Assembly: GCA_002396505.1 (NCBI GenBank)
Contig: DGYA01000050.1
Span: 1-34,629, forward strand
Length of the DNA: 34,629 nucleotides
Direction: 5' to 3'
Origin: Cyanobacteria bacterium UBA5018
Lineage (GTDB): Bacteria > Cyanobacteriota > Cyanobacteriia > PCC-6307 > Cyanobiaceae
The position numbers were made by a program, and so were the translations under genes. Below, piece after piece: positions 7,762-17,171 of this stretch; within the stretch, counting starts at the first letter, position 1, and the number at the start of each line of letters is the position of its first letter. The notes beneath the pieces are model-generated. The model had not been told where the DNA came from. It saw only the letters and a list, made by a program, of their open reading frames with translations, and did no database searches.

Positions 7762-8481
7762 AGCAGCGGTTTTCGGATCTGGGTGGTGGACGACGATCCC
7801 GACCTGAGGCAACTGCTGGCCGAAGTGCTCGGCAACCAGGGTTATCAGTTGCGCTGTTTGCATGATGGCCAGCAGTTGCGGGCTTGGCTGGGGCGCCAAC
7901 GCCCCGACCTGCTGGTGTTGGATTTGATGTTGCCCGGCGATGATGGGCTCAAATTGTTACGCCAATTACGCGACGCTGGCGACGACCTGCCGGTGTTGAT
8001 GCTAACCGCCAGAGCCGACGGGGTGGATCGCATCATCGGCCTGGAGCAGGGGGCCGATGATTACCTAGCAAAACCATTTCTGCCCCGCGAATTGATTGCC
8101 AGGATCGAGGCAATAATGCGCCGGCGTCGGCTAACGCCCGCCGGTGCACCCCGTATAGAGCTGGAGCCGATCAAATTCGGTGCCTTTTGCCTCGATCCCG
8201 CCAGTCGCCGCCTGCGGCGCGATGCTGTCGATATCCCGCTTACCAGTGGTGAATTCAGCCTACTGCTGGCCCTGGCCGAACGGCCCCATCGCCCCCTAAC
8301 GCGTCAGCAGCTGATTGACCTAGCCCGCGGCCCGCTCAGTGACACCGATTGCCGCAGCATGGACGTGCAGGTGTCTCGTCTACGCCGCCTGCTGGAAGAT
8401 GACCCGAGCCGGCCCCGTTGGATCCAGACGGTGTGGGGCCATGGCTATGTATTTGTACCCGACGGAAAACCACGCCACTGA
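7642..8481 (+). CDS. OmpR/PhoB-type response regulator with an N-terminal pentapeptide array
   Basis: Residues about 43-155 form a receiver domain: WVVDDDPDL holds the acidic pocket, LLVLDLMLPGDDG the phospho-acceptor Asp, LMLTARADG the Thr/Ser switch, and DDYLAKPFLPRELIARI the conserved Lys. Residues about 175-275 form a winged-helix DNA-binding domain (LTSGEFSLLLALAE, SRLRRLLEDDPSRPRWIQTVWGHGYVFVPDG), closest in feel to E. coli OmpR. The first 40 residues are eight LSSDG-type pentapeptides from a 15-bp array. No in-frame ATG precedes the receiver. TTG 7642 overlaps the fumC stop and has GGAG eight bases upstream, so translation through the array is plausible; GTG 7657 is an alternative. No partner kinase is in the window and the target genes are unknown. 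Confidence 0.85.
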   Translation: MSSKGVSSDGLSADGLSSDGLSSDRVSGDGVSVAGLSGEASSGFRIWVVDDDPDLRQLLAEVLGNQGYQLRCLHDGQQLRAWLGRQRPDLLVLDLMLPGDDGLKLLRQLRDAGDDLPVLMLTARADGVDRIIGLEQGADDYLAKPFLPRELIARIEAIMRRRRLTPAGAPRIELEPIKFGAFCLDPASRRLRRDAVDIPLTSGEFSLLLALAERPHRPLTRQQLIDLARGPLSDTDCRSMDVQVSRLRRLLEDDPSRPRWIQTVWGHGYVFVPDGKPRH

Positions 8482-8544
8482 TTTGCAGTGATCATGCATA
8501 AGAGATAGGCTGATATGTCTAATCAGTGATAAGCTGCTATATCT

Positions 8545-8628
8545 GATTAGCCCTTCAATCAGCCCTTCAATCAGCCCTTCAATCAGCCCTGCAATCAGCG
8601 CTGGAATTAGCCCTGCAATCAGCCTGGC
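8545..8628. repeat. Seven 12-bp repeats at the 3' end of cupS
   Basis: 7 x 12 bp: GATTAGCCCTTC, AATCAGCCCTTC (twice), AATCAGCCCTGC, AATCAGCGCTGG, AATTAGCCCTGC and AATCAGCCTGGC. The last unit contains the cupS stop codon. The array fills most of the gap between two convergent genes. 8482-8544 shows only weak repeats (ATATGTCTAATCAG, CTATATCTGATTAG). Confidence 0.9.
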
Positions 8629-9020
8629 AGCATCACCCTATCGATTACATGTACCATGCCGTTGTCACAGGCAATATCGGCCGTTACCACCGTGGCGTTC
8701 TTTACTTCAAACGGATCGTCCCGGCGGATTGGTAGCGGCGCACCCTCCAGGCTGGACCATTCGGGCTGCTCCAGCAGGGACTGACGTGAAAGGGCACCCA
8801 CCAGCACGTGATATTTCAAAATTCGCGCCAGTTGGGGTGGGTTGTCCAGCAGGGTTTGCACCGTGCCTGGGGGCAGGGCGGCAAAGGCATCGTCTATGGG
8901 GGCAAACACGGTGAAGGGTCCAGGCCCCTCCAGGGCCGAAGTAAGACCAGCGGCCTCTACTGCCGTGAGCAGGCTGTTAAACACCCCTGCTGCCTTTGCG
9001 GTTTCCAGAATTGTAGCCAT
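8619..9020 (-). CDS. cupS: CupS, fasciclin-domain subunit of the NDH-1MS CO2-uptake complex
   Basis: 133 residues that form a single fasciclin (FAS1) domain with no signal peptide: ATILETAKAAGVFNSLLTAV, then the H1 motif GPGPFTVFAPIDDAFAALP, YHVLVG, and the closing NGMVHVIDRVMLPG. In cyanobacteria such as Synechocystis a small FAS1 protein, CupS, is encoded directly after cupA and is part of the NDH-1MS complex; the gene order here is the same. It begins 113 bp after the cupA stop. The role of CupS within the complex is not settled. Confidence 0.88.
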   Translation of the reverse strand: MATILETAKAAGVFNSLLTAVEAAGLTSALEGPGPFTVFAPIDDAFAALPPGTVQTLLDNPPQLARILKYHVLVGALSRQSLLEQPEWSSLEGAPLPIRRDDPFEVKNATVVTADIACDNGMVHVIDRVMLPG

Positions 9021-9132
9021 GGGCGATAACTATGATTGGATGGTTAATGTTCAGTCTATGGGACTGTGCAAAAATGGTTGGAAAATTTCAACAAAAAGCT
9101 TGTCGGCGATTGGCTTTTGGTAAATAATATAA

Positions 9133-10443
9133 TCAGCGATAGTCAGCGGTTTGAATTTGGGGTAGGCGCGCTTCTGGGCAGAGGAAGCGGTCCATCTGGG
9201 CTTCAAAGAACTGACGATTTGCCAGCAAATGGGTTGGATCAGTATCATCGAGGGGATAGAGCAGGGCGCAGCGCAGGGCCTGGATTACCGCCGAGGTAAC
9301 GTTATACATTGAGCGCTGGAAAGTGACGCCAAGTTGGATTAGCTGATCTGACTCTCCGCGCTTGTGCTGCTTGTAGAGTTCCCGCAGTTCAGCTGGCAGG
9401 AAATGCAGCATATCTTGCATTAATAAAGTAGGTGGTATGCCGGCTGAGCCCACTGGAAAGACATCGGCGTAGAGAATTCCATAGATAAAATCCTGCTGTT
9501 TTGCGGGCACTTGACCCGCCTGGGCATTGTAGCTCTTGGTGCCACGGAATGGAGCAGTGCGATAGAAAACTGCTTCCACGTAAGGCAGTGCTGCTTCGTA
9601 TAGCCAGGTAAATCCTTCGCTTTTTGGGATGATCTCATGGCATTCACCATTGATGAACACATGGTGATATATCGGCCTGCCGGCCACAGCGAAGATGCCG
9701 TTCACCAGGAAGTTCATCGCATCCGGTACACCCTTGAAGCCGCCCTCTTCGTAGATGTCACTCATCTCGAAGAATACCGGAGCCATCACCTCCCAAAATA
9801 GGCCGAGATTTGCATAGTAGCTAAGCTGTTTAACCTTCTCAAGCATCATTTCTGGGAACAGTTTGTAGAGTCCCAGCATTAATGGATTGCCTCGAAAATA
9901 TGCCAGGATCGCCCGATCGGCATTGGCCCTGTAGGCATCGCTATCTAGGTAGTCATTGAAGCGACCTCCCATGCCCTGGTGCCAAAACATGGCCTGCATG
10001 CAGGCCTCGGCAAATTCCATATTTACCCGATCATGCCAGAGATGATGCAGTATTTTGGGCATGGCGGTGGTTTCGCCACGGGCCATAAATTCTAAAAGCT
10101 CTGGATGGGCTTTTTCGCCACCACGCCAGATCCGTAATTTTGATTGATCACCGGAGTAAGAGTTGGGGCGATCCAGATATTCCTGGGAAATAAAATACTT
10201 AAAAGCAGGCAGGGGATCAAGGAAGACCTGCTCGGCTATGTAAAGGAGATTTCGCCAGTAAAAATCCATTGGCACGGCATAGGCCTTGTAGATGCCAATG
10301 ATCTGGGTGAGGTTCTCCTCGGAGTCTGGAAGCATCGAACCGCCAGCTTCTAGCCGATGGATAATATCGGCATAGGGATGATTAGAAGGCGGAATTAAAG
10401 GCTCGGCAGCTGTATCGGTGGCGGCAATGGTGGTGGGGGTCAT
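9133..10443 (-). CDS. cupA: CupA (ChpY), CO2-hydration protein of NDH-1MS
   Basis: A 436-residue soluble protein of the cyanobacteria-specific CO2_hyd family. It sits on the cytoplasmic side of the distal NDH-1 arm and converts CO2 to bicarbonate, driven by electron/proton transfer. Family words seen: NHPYADIIHRLEAGGSMLPD near residue 20, NLLYIAEQVFLDPLPAFKYF near 65, LHHLWHDRVNMEFAEACMQA near 132, EVMAPVFFEMSDIYEEGGF and AGRPIYHHVFINGECHEIIP near 254. Its ATG overlaps the ndhD3 stop (ATGA), so the two are translationally coupled. I call CupA rather than CupB because of the order ndhF3-ndhD3-cup-cupS. Confidence 0.92.
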   Translation of the reverse strand: MTPTTIAATDTAAEPLIPPSNHPYADIIHRLEAGGSMLPDSEENLTQIIGIYKAYAVPMDFYWRNLLYIAEQVFLDPLPAFKYFISQEYLDRPNSYSGDQSKLRIWRGGEKAHPELLEFMARGETTAMPKILHHLWHDRVNMEFAEACMQAMFWHQGMGGRFNDYLDSDAYRANADRAILAYFRGNPLMLGLYKLFPEMMLEKVKQLSYYANLGLFWEVMAPVFFEMSDIYEEGGFKGVPDAMNFLVNGIFAVAGRPIYHHVFINGECHEIIPKSEGFTWLYEAALPYVEAVFYRTAPFRGTKSYNAQAGQVPAKQQDFIYGILYADVFPVGSAGIPPTLLMQDMLHFLPAELRELYKQHKRGESDQLIQLGVTFQRSMYNVTSAVIQALRCALLYPLDDTDPTHLLANRQFFEAQMDRFLCPEARLPQIQTADYR

Positions 10444-11951
10444 GCGGACAGCTCCAAGGCGGTGGGATCAGAGGCGGGGGCAGTAGCTGCCAGCAGCGGT
10501 GCCATAACTGGTTGGTTTTGTCTCAGGGCTAAGCCGGCGGTGCTTAGTTCACTAAATCCGGTGATTGTTTGGGGCCAGATGCCGGCTAGGATCACTAGGC
10601 TGGTGAGCACAATTGCCGGCAGTCGTTCAGGCCAAGTTGTACTAATCCAGTCTGCTTTATCATTATCTAAACGCCCGAAACCAACCCGGTTGAATAGGCG
10701 TACCGCCACCACAGCGGTGAGGCCAGAAGCCACCAGGCAGACGATGGTGGGCCAGGGAAATGCCTCCCAGCTACCTTCAAATACCAGTAATTCGGCGACA
10801 AAACCGGCCAGACCAGGCACCCCAGCGGCGGCCATCAGGCCTAGCAAAAACAGCCCCATGGTGAAGGGCAGGCCGCGGTAGGGATTCATTAGGCCAGAAA
10901 GCTCGGCGATCGCCGCAGTGCCGGTGCGGCGTTCGATAACCCCCACCAGGCAAAACAGCAAGGCGATGATTAGGCCATGTGCCAGCATTTGAGCCACCAC
11001 TCCCTGCAGACTCAAGGGGGTGGCGGCCGCTAGAGCTAGGGCTAGCAGTCCCATGTGGCCGAGCGAGCTGTAGGCCACCAGCCGCCTTAGATCAGTTTGG
11101 GCTATGGCATTGAGGGCGCCGTAGATGGCACTTACCGCACCGATCGCCGCTAGCCAGGGCGCCCAAAATAGCCAGGCCTCTGGCAACATGCCGATGCCGA
11201 ATCGCATTAGGCCGTAGGCGGCCAACTTGGAAACCGCTCCGCTGAGTAGCATCGCCACCGGTGTGGGGGCCTGGCTATAGGTAACAGGCTGCCAGCCATG
11301 CAATGGCAGCAGCGGTAACTTCAAGCCGAAGGCCAGCAATAGCAAGCCCAGCAGTGAATTTGCCAGTTTCGGCTCCAATTCTAGGTCGGCCAGATCGGCA
11401 TAGGCGAAGCTGACGCCGCCCGGATGCTGCCAGCCCAGGGCCAGTACCACCCCCAGCAGCAGTAGGCCCGAGATGGCATTGAAGATCAGAAAGCGAATCG
11501 CGGCACTGGCCCTTTGTTCGCGCCCGAAACTGGCCACCAGCAAGGTGGTGGGAATCAAAATTAGTTCGTAGGCCAACACGAACAGTAGGGCGTTGCCGGC
11601 CAAAAAGGCCAGGGTGAGACCCAAGTTGGTGGCCAGTAGCAGTGAGAAGTACAGGCGACTGCGGCTCTGATCTGCTGGCGTGGACAGCAGGGCCATGGCC
11701 GTGATCAGGGCCGTTAGCAACACCAAGGGCAGGCTGAGCCCATCGAGGCCCAGCTGCAGAGTTAGGGCCAGTTTGGGTAGCCATGGCAGCGTTATATCGG
11801 CGGGGGGCCAACGCCAGGCCAGCAGCGCCAGGGCCAGTTGAAACAAGGCGGCAGCCACAGCCACCCGGCGGCAAAGTGGGGCGCGATCCGGTAGCAGCGG
11901 CAGGGCCAATAGAGCCGCCAGGGGTATAAACAGCAGCAGCAGTAAGGTCAT
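10440..11951 (-). CDS. ndhD3: NdhD3, proton-pumping membrane subunit of NDH-1MS
   Basis: A 503-residue NuoM/MrpD-type antiporter-like subunit with about 14 membrane helices. Diagnostic places are LGLDGLSLPLVLLTALITAM near residue 68, ELILIPTTLLVASFG near 132 (conserved helix-5 Glu), LPLHGWQPVTYSQAPTPVAM near 215, and VAYSSLGHMGLLALALA near 295. It forms part of the membrane arm used for CO2 uptake instead of the respiratory NdhD1. The start lies 13 bp after the ndhF3 stop and the 3' end overlaps cupA, so this is one operon. The D3 rather than D4 designation comes from the cupS neighbour; phylogeny would settle it. Confidence 0.9.
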   Translation of the reverse strand: MTLLLLLFIPLAALLALPLLPDRAPLCRRVAVAAALFQLALALLAWRWPPADITLPWLPKLALTLQLGLDGLSLPLVLLTALITAMALLSTPADQSRSRLYFSLLLATNLGLTLAFLAGNALLFVLAYELILIPTTLLVASFGREQRASAAIRFLIFNAISGLLLLGVVLALGWQHPGGVSFAYADLADLELEPKLANSLLGLLLLAFGLKLPLLPLHGWQPVTYSQAPTPVAMLLSGAVSKLAAYGLMRFGIGMLPEAWLFWAPWLAAIGAVSAIYGALNAIAQTDLRRLVAYSSLGHMGLLALALAAATPLSLQGVVAQMLAHGLIIALLFCLVGVIERRTGTAAIAELSGLMNPYRGLPFTMGLFLLGLMAAAGVPGLAGFVAELLVFEGSWEAFPWPTIVCLVASGLTAVVAVRLFNRVGFGRLDNDKADWISTTWPERLPAIVLTSLVILAGIWPQTITGFSELSTAGLALRQNQPVMAPLLAATAPASDPTALELSA

Positions 11952-11964
11952 CGGTAATTAGAGC

Positions 11965-13878
11965 TCAAAGGGGGGCAGCGGATAGGGCAGGCAGGGCGGG
12001 CTGGCGCGCCAGAAGCCAGGCGGCCATCAGCAATACCCCCAGGACCAGAGAGAGGGCATAGGCCTGGGATCGCCCTGAGGTGGTCAAACTGAGACGCTTG
12101 GCTCCCTGCAGGGCTGCTTCCCCGGTGGAGCCACTGAAACCATCCACCAAGCTGCGCTCAGACCAGACACTCAGCCTTGCCAGTTGCAACACCAAGCCCA
12201 CCACCGTGCGCTGGTAGAAGCGCTCGGTCTGCATGTCGTGGGCCAGCCAATACTGGAGACCCCCCAGGGCGGCGGGCAGGTTGGCCAGGGGATGGGGCCG
12301 CAGATAGAACAGGGCCGATAGGCCGCCTCCCACCAGCGTGGAGGCCAGCAGGGGCAGGGCCCATGGTCCCCAGCCCGGCAGTGGATTGAGCTGCACCACC
12401 CCGTTGATCACCAGCAGAATTGGCAGGTGCAGCACCAGGCCAAACAGGGCCATGGTGGGTAGCACCATCAACCAAAGCACCTCCGCCGAGCGCAGCGTGA
12501 ACTTAGTGGGGGTACCAGCCCAGATTTGACCGAAGACGCGGATCAGGCCGGCGCTGATCAGGGCGTTGGTGAGCAGTACAACGCCACCTAGCAGCAGGGG
12601 CTGGGAGCTATGGGCGGTAAGGGCCAGCAGCTCCCGTAGAGCGGCAAATCCGCCAAATGGTGGCAGGCCCATCAGACCAGCGGCACCGGCCAGGAAGCAG
12701 AGGCCCATCAGCGGCCTGCGGCTCCAAAGGCCGCCGAGTTGGGTGAGGTCTTGGGTCACATTGCTGATTACCACCGCTCCCACCGACATCAGCAGCAGGG
12801 CCATCGGCAGCGGGTAGACCAGCAGCAGGTGATCGGCGACGCTGAAACCACCGAGGCCTACGGCCACAAACAGCAGCCCCATCCAGCTGCTGACCAGAAA
12901 CGACAGGGCTCGCTTGACATCGATCTGGGCCAGGGCAATCACCGAACCGACTAGGGCCGTGGTGCCACCGACAACCACCAGCACCAGCTGGGCGATTGGG
13001 CTCAGGGCGATTAATGGTTCAAGCCTCAGTAACAACCAGGCACCGCCGGCTACCACCACCGAGTTGCGCAGCACGGTTGAGGGCAAGGGGCCCTCCATGG
13101 CTTCATCCAGCCACAGGTGCAGGGGGATTTGTGCACACTTGCCCATCGGACCGGCCACCAGAGCCAGCACCAGGGCGGTGTAGCCCAGCTGTTGCACATA
13201 GCTGCCGCCGGCCTGGACGGCCGCCCAGCGGGCCAGATCGTGGAAATTCCAGCTGCCCGTGATTGGCAATAGGGCGATCAAGCCAGCCAGCAGCACCAAG
13301 TCACCAATACGTTTGGTAAGAAAAGCATCTCGGGCACCCTTTACCACCAGGGGCTGGTTATACCAAGTGCCAACGATTAGATACGTGCCAAGGGTGAGTA
13401 GTTCCAGCAGTACATAACTAAAGAAAATGGAGTCTGTGAGTACAAGCGCGCAGAGGCCTGCCTCAAAAAAGCTAAGTGAGCCAAAAAAGCGTGGCCAGCC
13501 CCAGTCTATTTCCAAATAGCCAATGGTATAGATCTGGGTGAGCACGTGTACGCCTGTGATCACCGTCATGGCAATCAGGGCAGGCTCGCTGATCAAGCCA
13601 TCAAAACCCACCTTCAAGCCGGCGGTATTCAGCCAAGTCCAGGTGAAGCTGAGTGGTTTGTATAGGGCATCCGCCCCGGCTGCGGCATTGGTATGCAGCC
13701 CTACCAAGGCCAGTGTGCTGTGGACAAAAGCCACGCAAACCATCAGCAGGTTGAGGTAGCCACAGGGGCGTGGGCCCGTGCGAGCGATCAGGCCAGGAGA
13801 CCACAGAAACGAGAGCAGGGATGCCAGCAGCGGATAAATGGGCACCAACCAGGCCGTCTGAACGAAGGAGACGGTCAT
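11965..13878 (-). CDS. ndhF3: NdhF3, distal membrane subunit of NDH-1MS
   Basis: A 637-residue NuoL-type subunit with about 16 predicted membrane helices. Seen: FVQTAWLVPIYPLLASLLSF at the start, VGFDGLISEPALIAMTVITG near residue 90, TLGTYLIVGTWYNQPLVVKG near 165, IPLHLWLDEAMEGPLPSTV near 252, VKRALSFLVSSWMGLLFVA near 323, and a long C-terminal lateral-helix region. It is the outermost proton-translocating subunit and contacts CupA. I prefer ATG 13878 over the GTG immediately upstream at 13881. In other cyanobacteria this operon is repressed by the LysR protein CcmR/NdhR at high carbon; I see no clear match to that operator in the 259 bp upstream. Confidence 0.9.
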   Translation of the reverse strand: MTVSFVQTAWLVPIYPLLASLLSFLWSPGLIARTGPRPCGYLNLLMVCVAFVHSTLALVGLHTNAAAGADALYKPLSFTWTWLNTAGLKVGFDGLISEPALIAMTVITGVHVLTQIYTIGYLEIDWGWPRFFGSLSFFEAGLCALVLTDSIFFSYVLLELLTLGTYLIVGTWYNQPLVVKGARDAFLTKRIGDLVLLAGLIALLPITGSWNFHDLARWAAVQAGGSYVQQLGYTALVLALVAGPMGKCAQIPLHLWLDEAMEGPLPSTVLRNSVVVAGGAWLLLRLEPLIALSPIAQLVLVVVGGTTALVGSVIALAQIDVKRALSFLVSSWMGLLFVAVGLGGFSVADHLLLVYPLPMALLLMSVGAVVISNVTQDLTQLGGLWSRRPLMGLCFLAGAAGLMGLPPFGGFAALRELLALTAHSSQPLLLGGVVLLTNALISAGLIRVFGQIWAGTPTKFTLRSAEVLWLMVLPTMALFGLVLHLPILLVINGVVQLNPLPGWGPWALPLLASTLVGGGLSALFYLRPHPLANLPAALGGLQYWLAHDMQTERFYQRTVVGLVLQLARLSVWSERSLVDGFSGSTGEAALQGAKRLSLTTSGRSQAYALSLVLGVLLMAAWLLARQPALPALSAAPL

Positions 13879-14097
13879 CACATCAAGACGAAGGGGTCAC
13901 GATCGAAGAAGCCTAGGGATTGGCCAGGGGAGTTGGGTGTCACTAACAATGATGGTTCCTATGGGAGCCAAAAGCAAATGTGATCTATCCAGCCCCTTGA
14001 CTGACCAAAAACCCAGTCGCCGCCTTTTTTACACCACTGCTTCTAAGTATTAATACCCGCTGACCAGGGGGCGAGCTTCGCCGCAGCGAGTGCATGG

Positions 14098-14130
14098 GCC
14101 AGCCGCAGGCTTGAAGCTTCTGCGGCTGGC
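14098..14130 (-). terminator. Stem-loop after cmpD
   Basis: A perfect 10-bp stem (GCCAGCCGCA pairing with TGCGGCTGGC) with a 13-base loop begins 8 bp after the cmpD stop. No T-tract follows on the minus strand, so it may protect mRNA or attenuate rather than act as a classic terminator. It marks the boundary between the cmp and ndhF3 operons. The rest of 13882-14097 holds AT-rich words (TAAGTATTAATAC near 14045) that could belong to the ndhF3 promoter. Confidence 0.5.
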
Positions 14131-14137
14131 AATAAGC

Positions 14138-14980
14138 TCAGGTATCGTCGTGGGCAAAGCGATTGTAAAGAAAATCTAGGGCTCGATTGCGCAGTTCGTA
14201 GTAGCGGGGGTCCTCCATGATATCCTCGCGATTCCGTGGCCTGGGAAAGTCAATCGCCATCACTTCGCCAATACCTGCTGCTGGACCATTGGTCATCATC
14301 ACCAGCCGATCGGCTAGAAAGAGAGCCTCATCAATGTCGTGGGTAATCATTAGAACCGTGCACTTTTGAGTGTTCCAGATTTTTAGTAGCTCTTCTTGAA
14401 GCTCTGCTTTGGTGATTGCATCTAGAGCTCCAAATGGCTCGTCAAGAATTAGCACTTCTGGCCTAATCGCCAGGGCCCTGGCAATCGCCACCCGTTGTTT
14501 CATGCCTCCAGATATTTGAGTGATGCACTTATTTGCCGCTGCCGTGAGACCCACCATCTCTAAATGCTCCATAGCAATATCTCTCCTTTGCTGTTGGGAT
14601 AGATTAGGTTTCACCGAATCAATCGCCAGCACTACGTTTTCATAGGCCGTCATCCAGGGCAAGAGCGCATAGCCCTGGAATACGACCATCCGGTCTGGTC
14701 CAGGCTTTTTGATTGGCACGCCATGCAGTAAAACCTCGCCGCTGGAGGGCATGGCAAAGCCAGACACCATATTGAGAAGGGTTGATTTGCCACAGCCAGA
14801 ATGGCCAATCACACAGATAAATTCACCAGCATTAACCTCTAGATTTACATTTTCGAGCACCGAATAGGGGCCTTTGGGGGTAGGATACACCTTGCCCAGA
14901 TCTCGAAAATGCAAAAAAGGCGATGTGGTGTTAGGCTGGCCTGCAAGAACTGCAGCATCTTTGCTGGAAGCAAGTGTCAT
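14138..14980 (-). CDS. cmpD: CmpD, ATPase of the bicarbonate ABC transporter
   Basis: A 280-residue ABC ATPase of the nitrate/sulfonate/bicarbonate (NitT/TauT) group. Walker A GHSGCGKST is at residues 59-67, Q-loop VVFQGYALLPW near 100, signature ISGGMKQR near 156, Walker B VLILDEPFGALD near 173, and switch His in LMITHDIDEA near 207. It energises uptake at the plasma membrane together with the CmpC ATPase. An N-terminal extension of about 20 residues precedes the fold. NrtD (nitrate) is the close paralogue; I call CmpD from the CmpA sequence and the NDH-1MS neighbourhood. Confidence 0.85.
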   Translation of the reverse strand: MTLASSKDAAVLAGQPNTTSPFLHFRDLGKVYPTPKGPYSVLENVNLEVNAGEFICVIGHSGCGKSTLLNMVSGFAMPSSGEVLLHGVPIKKPGPDRMVVFQGYALLPWMTAYENVVLAIDSVKPNLSQQQRRDIAMEHLEMVGLTAAANKCITQISGGMKQRVAIARALAIRPEVLILDEPFGALDAITKAELQEELLKIWNTQKCTVLMITHDIDEALFLADRLVMMTNGPAAGIGEVMAIDFPRPRNREDIMEDPRYYELRNRALDFLYNRFAHDDT

Positions 14981-15087
14981 GTTGAGAATGAAGGGTAATT
15001 AAAAGACTGGGGGCTGCTTGGGGGAATTTGTAAGGCATGACCGATGATCAAATAAATTCTCACGCCGCCATGGCACTCAGCTCGTGA

Positions 15088-17076
15088 TTATGTCATCATT
15101 ACCCTTGCTGGTTTAAGTGGGATTTCGGCCACGCAAAAATCCTTATGAATAGAAAGTTGGTTGAGATAGGAGATCGGGTCGTCTGCGTTGAAGGCCACGC
15201 CGTCAAACAGTTCGATGCCCCCCCGCTGGTAGGAGACGTCATCTAGGCCCAGTTCCCGAGCCGCAGTGCTATACACACTTACCGCACAGATGCGCTCCAG
15301 GATTTCCACATAGTTACGCGGGAAGGGGATTTCACTCCAGCGGGCTAATTGGGTGAGAATCCAAAGGTGTTCGCTGCGGCTTGGTCTGTTTACCGCAGGG
15401 CCAAAAAATAGGCTGTGGGGCGATGACTCCTGGCTATTGCCATCGCCCGCGTTGCCGAAGCGAATCAGCTCCTGCTTCATGCCCAGATAGCGGCGGTCGC
15501 TAAGTAACTCACTCAACTCACTCCAGTGGGCAGGATCGGCGCAGTAGCGACAGGCTTCCAATAATGCCTTGGTCAGGGCGATGTGGGTATTGGGATAGCT
15601 TAATGCCCAGTCCTCGCGCACTCCCAGTACCTTGCCGGGGTGACCCGACCAGATATCCAGGTCGCCAACGATAGGGAAGCCGTGGCCCTCCTGTTCCGCC
15701 CGCCAATTCCAGGGCTCACCTACACAATAGCCATCGATTGAGCCATCTTTAAGATCGGCGAGCATCTGGGCTGGCGGCAGGGTTTGCAGATGCACGTCGT
15801 GATCTGGATCGATCCCATTGGATGCCAACCAATAACGCAGTAGCAAATTATGCATAGATGCTGGATGCACAATGCCAAGCTGGTGGCTTTCCCGATTAGT
15901 TTTAAGTAAGTAATCGCGATATTCAGCAACCGTGCTTACCCCCTGCTGGCCAATACGCGTAGCTAAGGTGATCCCGTTGCCGTTGCGACTCAAGGTCAGC
16001 GCGGTAACGATCGGCAGGGGCGGGCCACCATGGCCACCCGCTGTCATCCAGGTGGGCATACCAGAGGGCATTAAGGCCGCATCTAGGGTGGTATCCACCA
16101 ATCCATCCGTAACCCCCCGCCAGCTAGTTTCACGCACCAGCTGTACCTCATCGAGGCCATGCTTGCTAAAAAATCCCTTGGCCTCGGCCACTGCCAATGG
16201 GGCACAAGCGGCTAGTGGGATGAAGCCCAAGTCTAGATTAACCTTCTCCAGACCATGACGGGCTAACGTTTTGTGGGGCTTTGCCTGCCATTGCTTCACC
16301 CGTTTCTGGCGATTGAGGAAGTAGATGATTTCCGATCGCAGGCTGTAGTAGCTGGGGTGATGGACCACTTCCAAGCGCTTGCGCGGCCGGGGAATGTCCA
16401 CGGTTAAAATATCACCAATCTTCGATCCCGGCCCATTAGTGAGCATCACAATACGGTCGGAAAGCAACACCGCCTCGTCCACGTCATGGGTAACCATCAC
16501 GGCGGTGAGTTGATGTTCGTTGCAGATCTGCATAAGTTTTTCCTGCAGATTTCCCCTGGTTAGGGCATCTAGGGCCCCGAACGGTTCATCCAGTAACAGC
16601 AGCTTGGGCTTGATCGCCAGGGCCCGGGCGATCGCTACCCGCTGGCGCATGCCACCGGAGAGCTGCAGCGGCAGTTTGTCTACCGCATGGCTGAGCCCCA
16701 CCATGGCGATGTGCTCATCAATTACCGCTTCCCTCTCCTGGCGGGACATGGCTGGCATCACCTCATCTACGGCCAGGCTGATGTTCTGGCGCACCGTGAG
16801 CCAGGGCAGTAAGGAGTAGTTTTGAAAGACCACCATCTTGTCTGGACCGGGGCGCTTCACCGTTTCGCCATCGAGCAGCACCGTGCCAGCGGTAGGCAGA
16901 TCCAAGCCGGCAATCATGTTGAGCAGGGTGCTCTTACCACAGCCAGAATGGCCGATCAGGGAGATAAATTCCCCTTTTTGGATCTGCAGATCAATGCCCT
17001 GCAGAGCCAGGTAGTTGCCTCCACCGCTCAGGGGAAAATTCTTCTCAATCTCTTGAACTTGAACAAGGCTAGTCAT
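15088..17076 (-). CDS. cmpC: CmpC, ABC ATPase fused to a substrate-binding-like domain
   Basis: 662 residues. Residues 1-255 are an ABC ATPase: Walker A GHSGCGKST at 42-50, signature LSGGMRQR at 139-146, Walker B LLLLDEPFGALD near 160, and THD near 196. After a linker (KTLARHGLEKVNLDLG) residues about 280-650 are a CmpA/NrtA-like binding domain (GFIPLAACAPLAVAEAKGFF, GYCVGEPWNWRAEQEGHG, YNQ-like Trp-rich pocket). This fusion is unique to cyanobacterial NrtC/CmpC, where the extra domain is regulatory. GGAG lies 10 bases before the ATG. A 53-codon gene separates it from cmpB. Specificity for bicarbonate is inferred from context. Confidence 0.88.
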   Translation of the reverse strand: MTSLVQVQEIEKNFPLSGGGNYLALQGIDLQIQKGEFISLIGHSGCGKSTLLNMIAGLDLPTAGTVLLDGETVKRPGPDKMVVFQNYSLLPWLTVRQNISLAVDEVMPAMSRQEREAVIDEHIAMVGLSHAVDKLPLQLSGGMRQRVAIARALAIKPKLLLLDEPFGALDALTRGNLQEKLMQICNEHQLTAVMVTHDVDEAVLLSDRIVMLTNGPGSKIGDILTVDIPRPRKRLEVVHHPSYYSLRSEIIYFLNRQKRVKQWQAKPHKTLARHGLEKVNLDLGFIPLAACAPLAVAEAKGFFSKHGLDEVQLVRETSWRGVTDGLVDTTLDAALMPSGMPTWMTAGGHGGPPLPIVTALTLSRNGNGITLATRIGQQGVSTVAEYRDYLLKTNRESHQLGIVHPASMHNLLLRYWLASNGIDPDHDVHLQTLPPAQMLADLKDGSIDGYCVGEPWNWRAEQEGHGFPIVGDLDIWSGHPGKVLGVREDWALSYPNTHIALTKALLEACRYCADPAHWSELSELLSDRRYLGMKQELIRFGNAGDGNSQESSPHSLFFGPAVNRPSRSEHLWILTQLARWSEIPFPRNYVEILERICAVSVYSTAARELGLDDVSYQRGGIELFDGVAFNADDPISYLNQLSIHKDFCVAEIPLKPARVMMT

Positions 17077-17171
17077 TGGATTTTTTCTCCATTATGGGGT
17101 GAATAGGGTAATCTCAGCGACTGGCTTGGCCTGGACTCGCAGGGCGGGATGGTTGATTTTGTGATCTAATC

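Noticed and set aside
8545..8628. Possible CRISPR array from regular short repeats
   Set aside because: Units are contiguous 12-mers without unique spacers of 30-40 bp, and no cas gene is present; the same holds for the other arrays.
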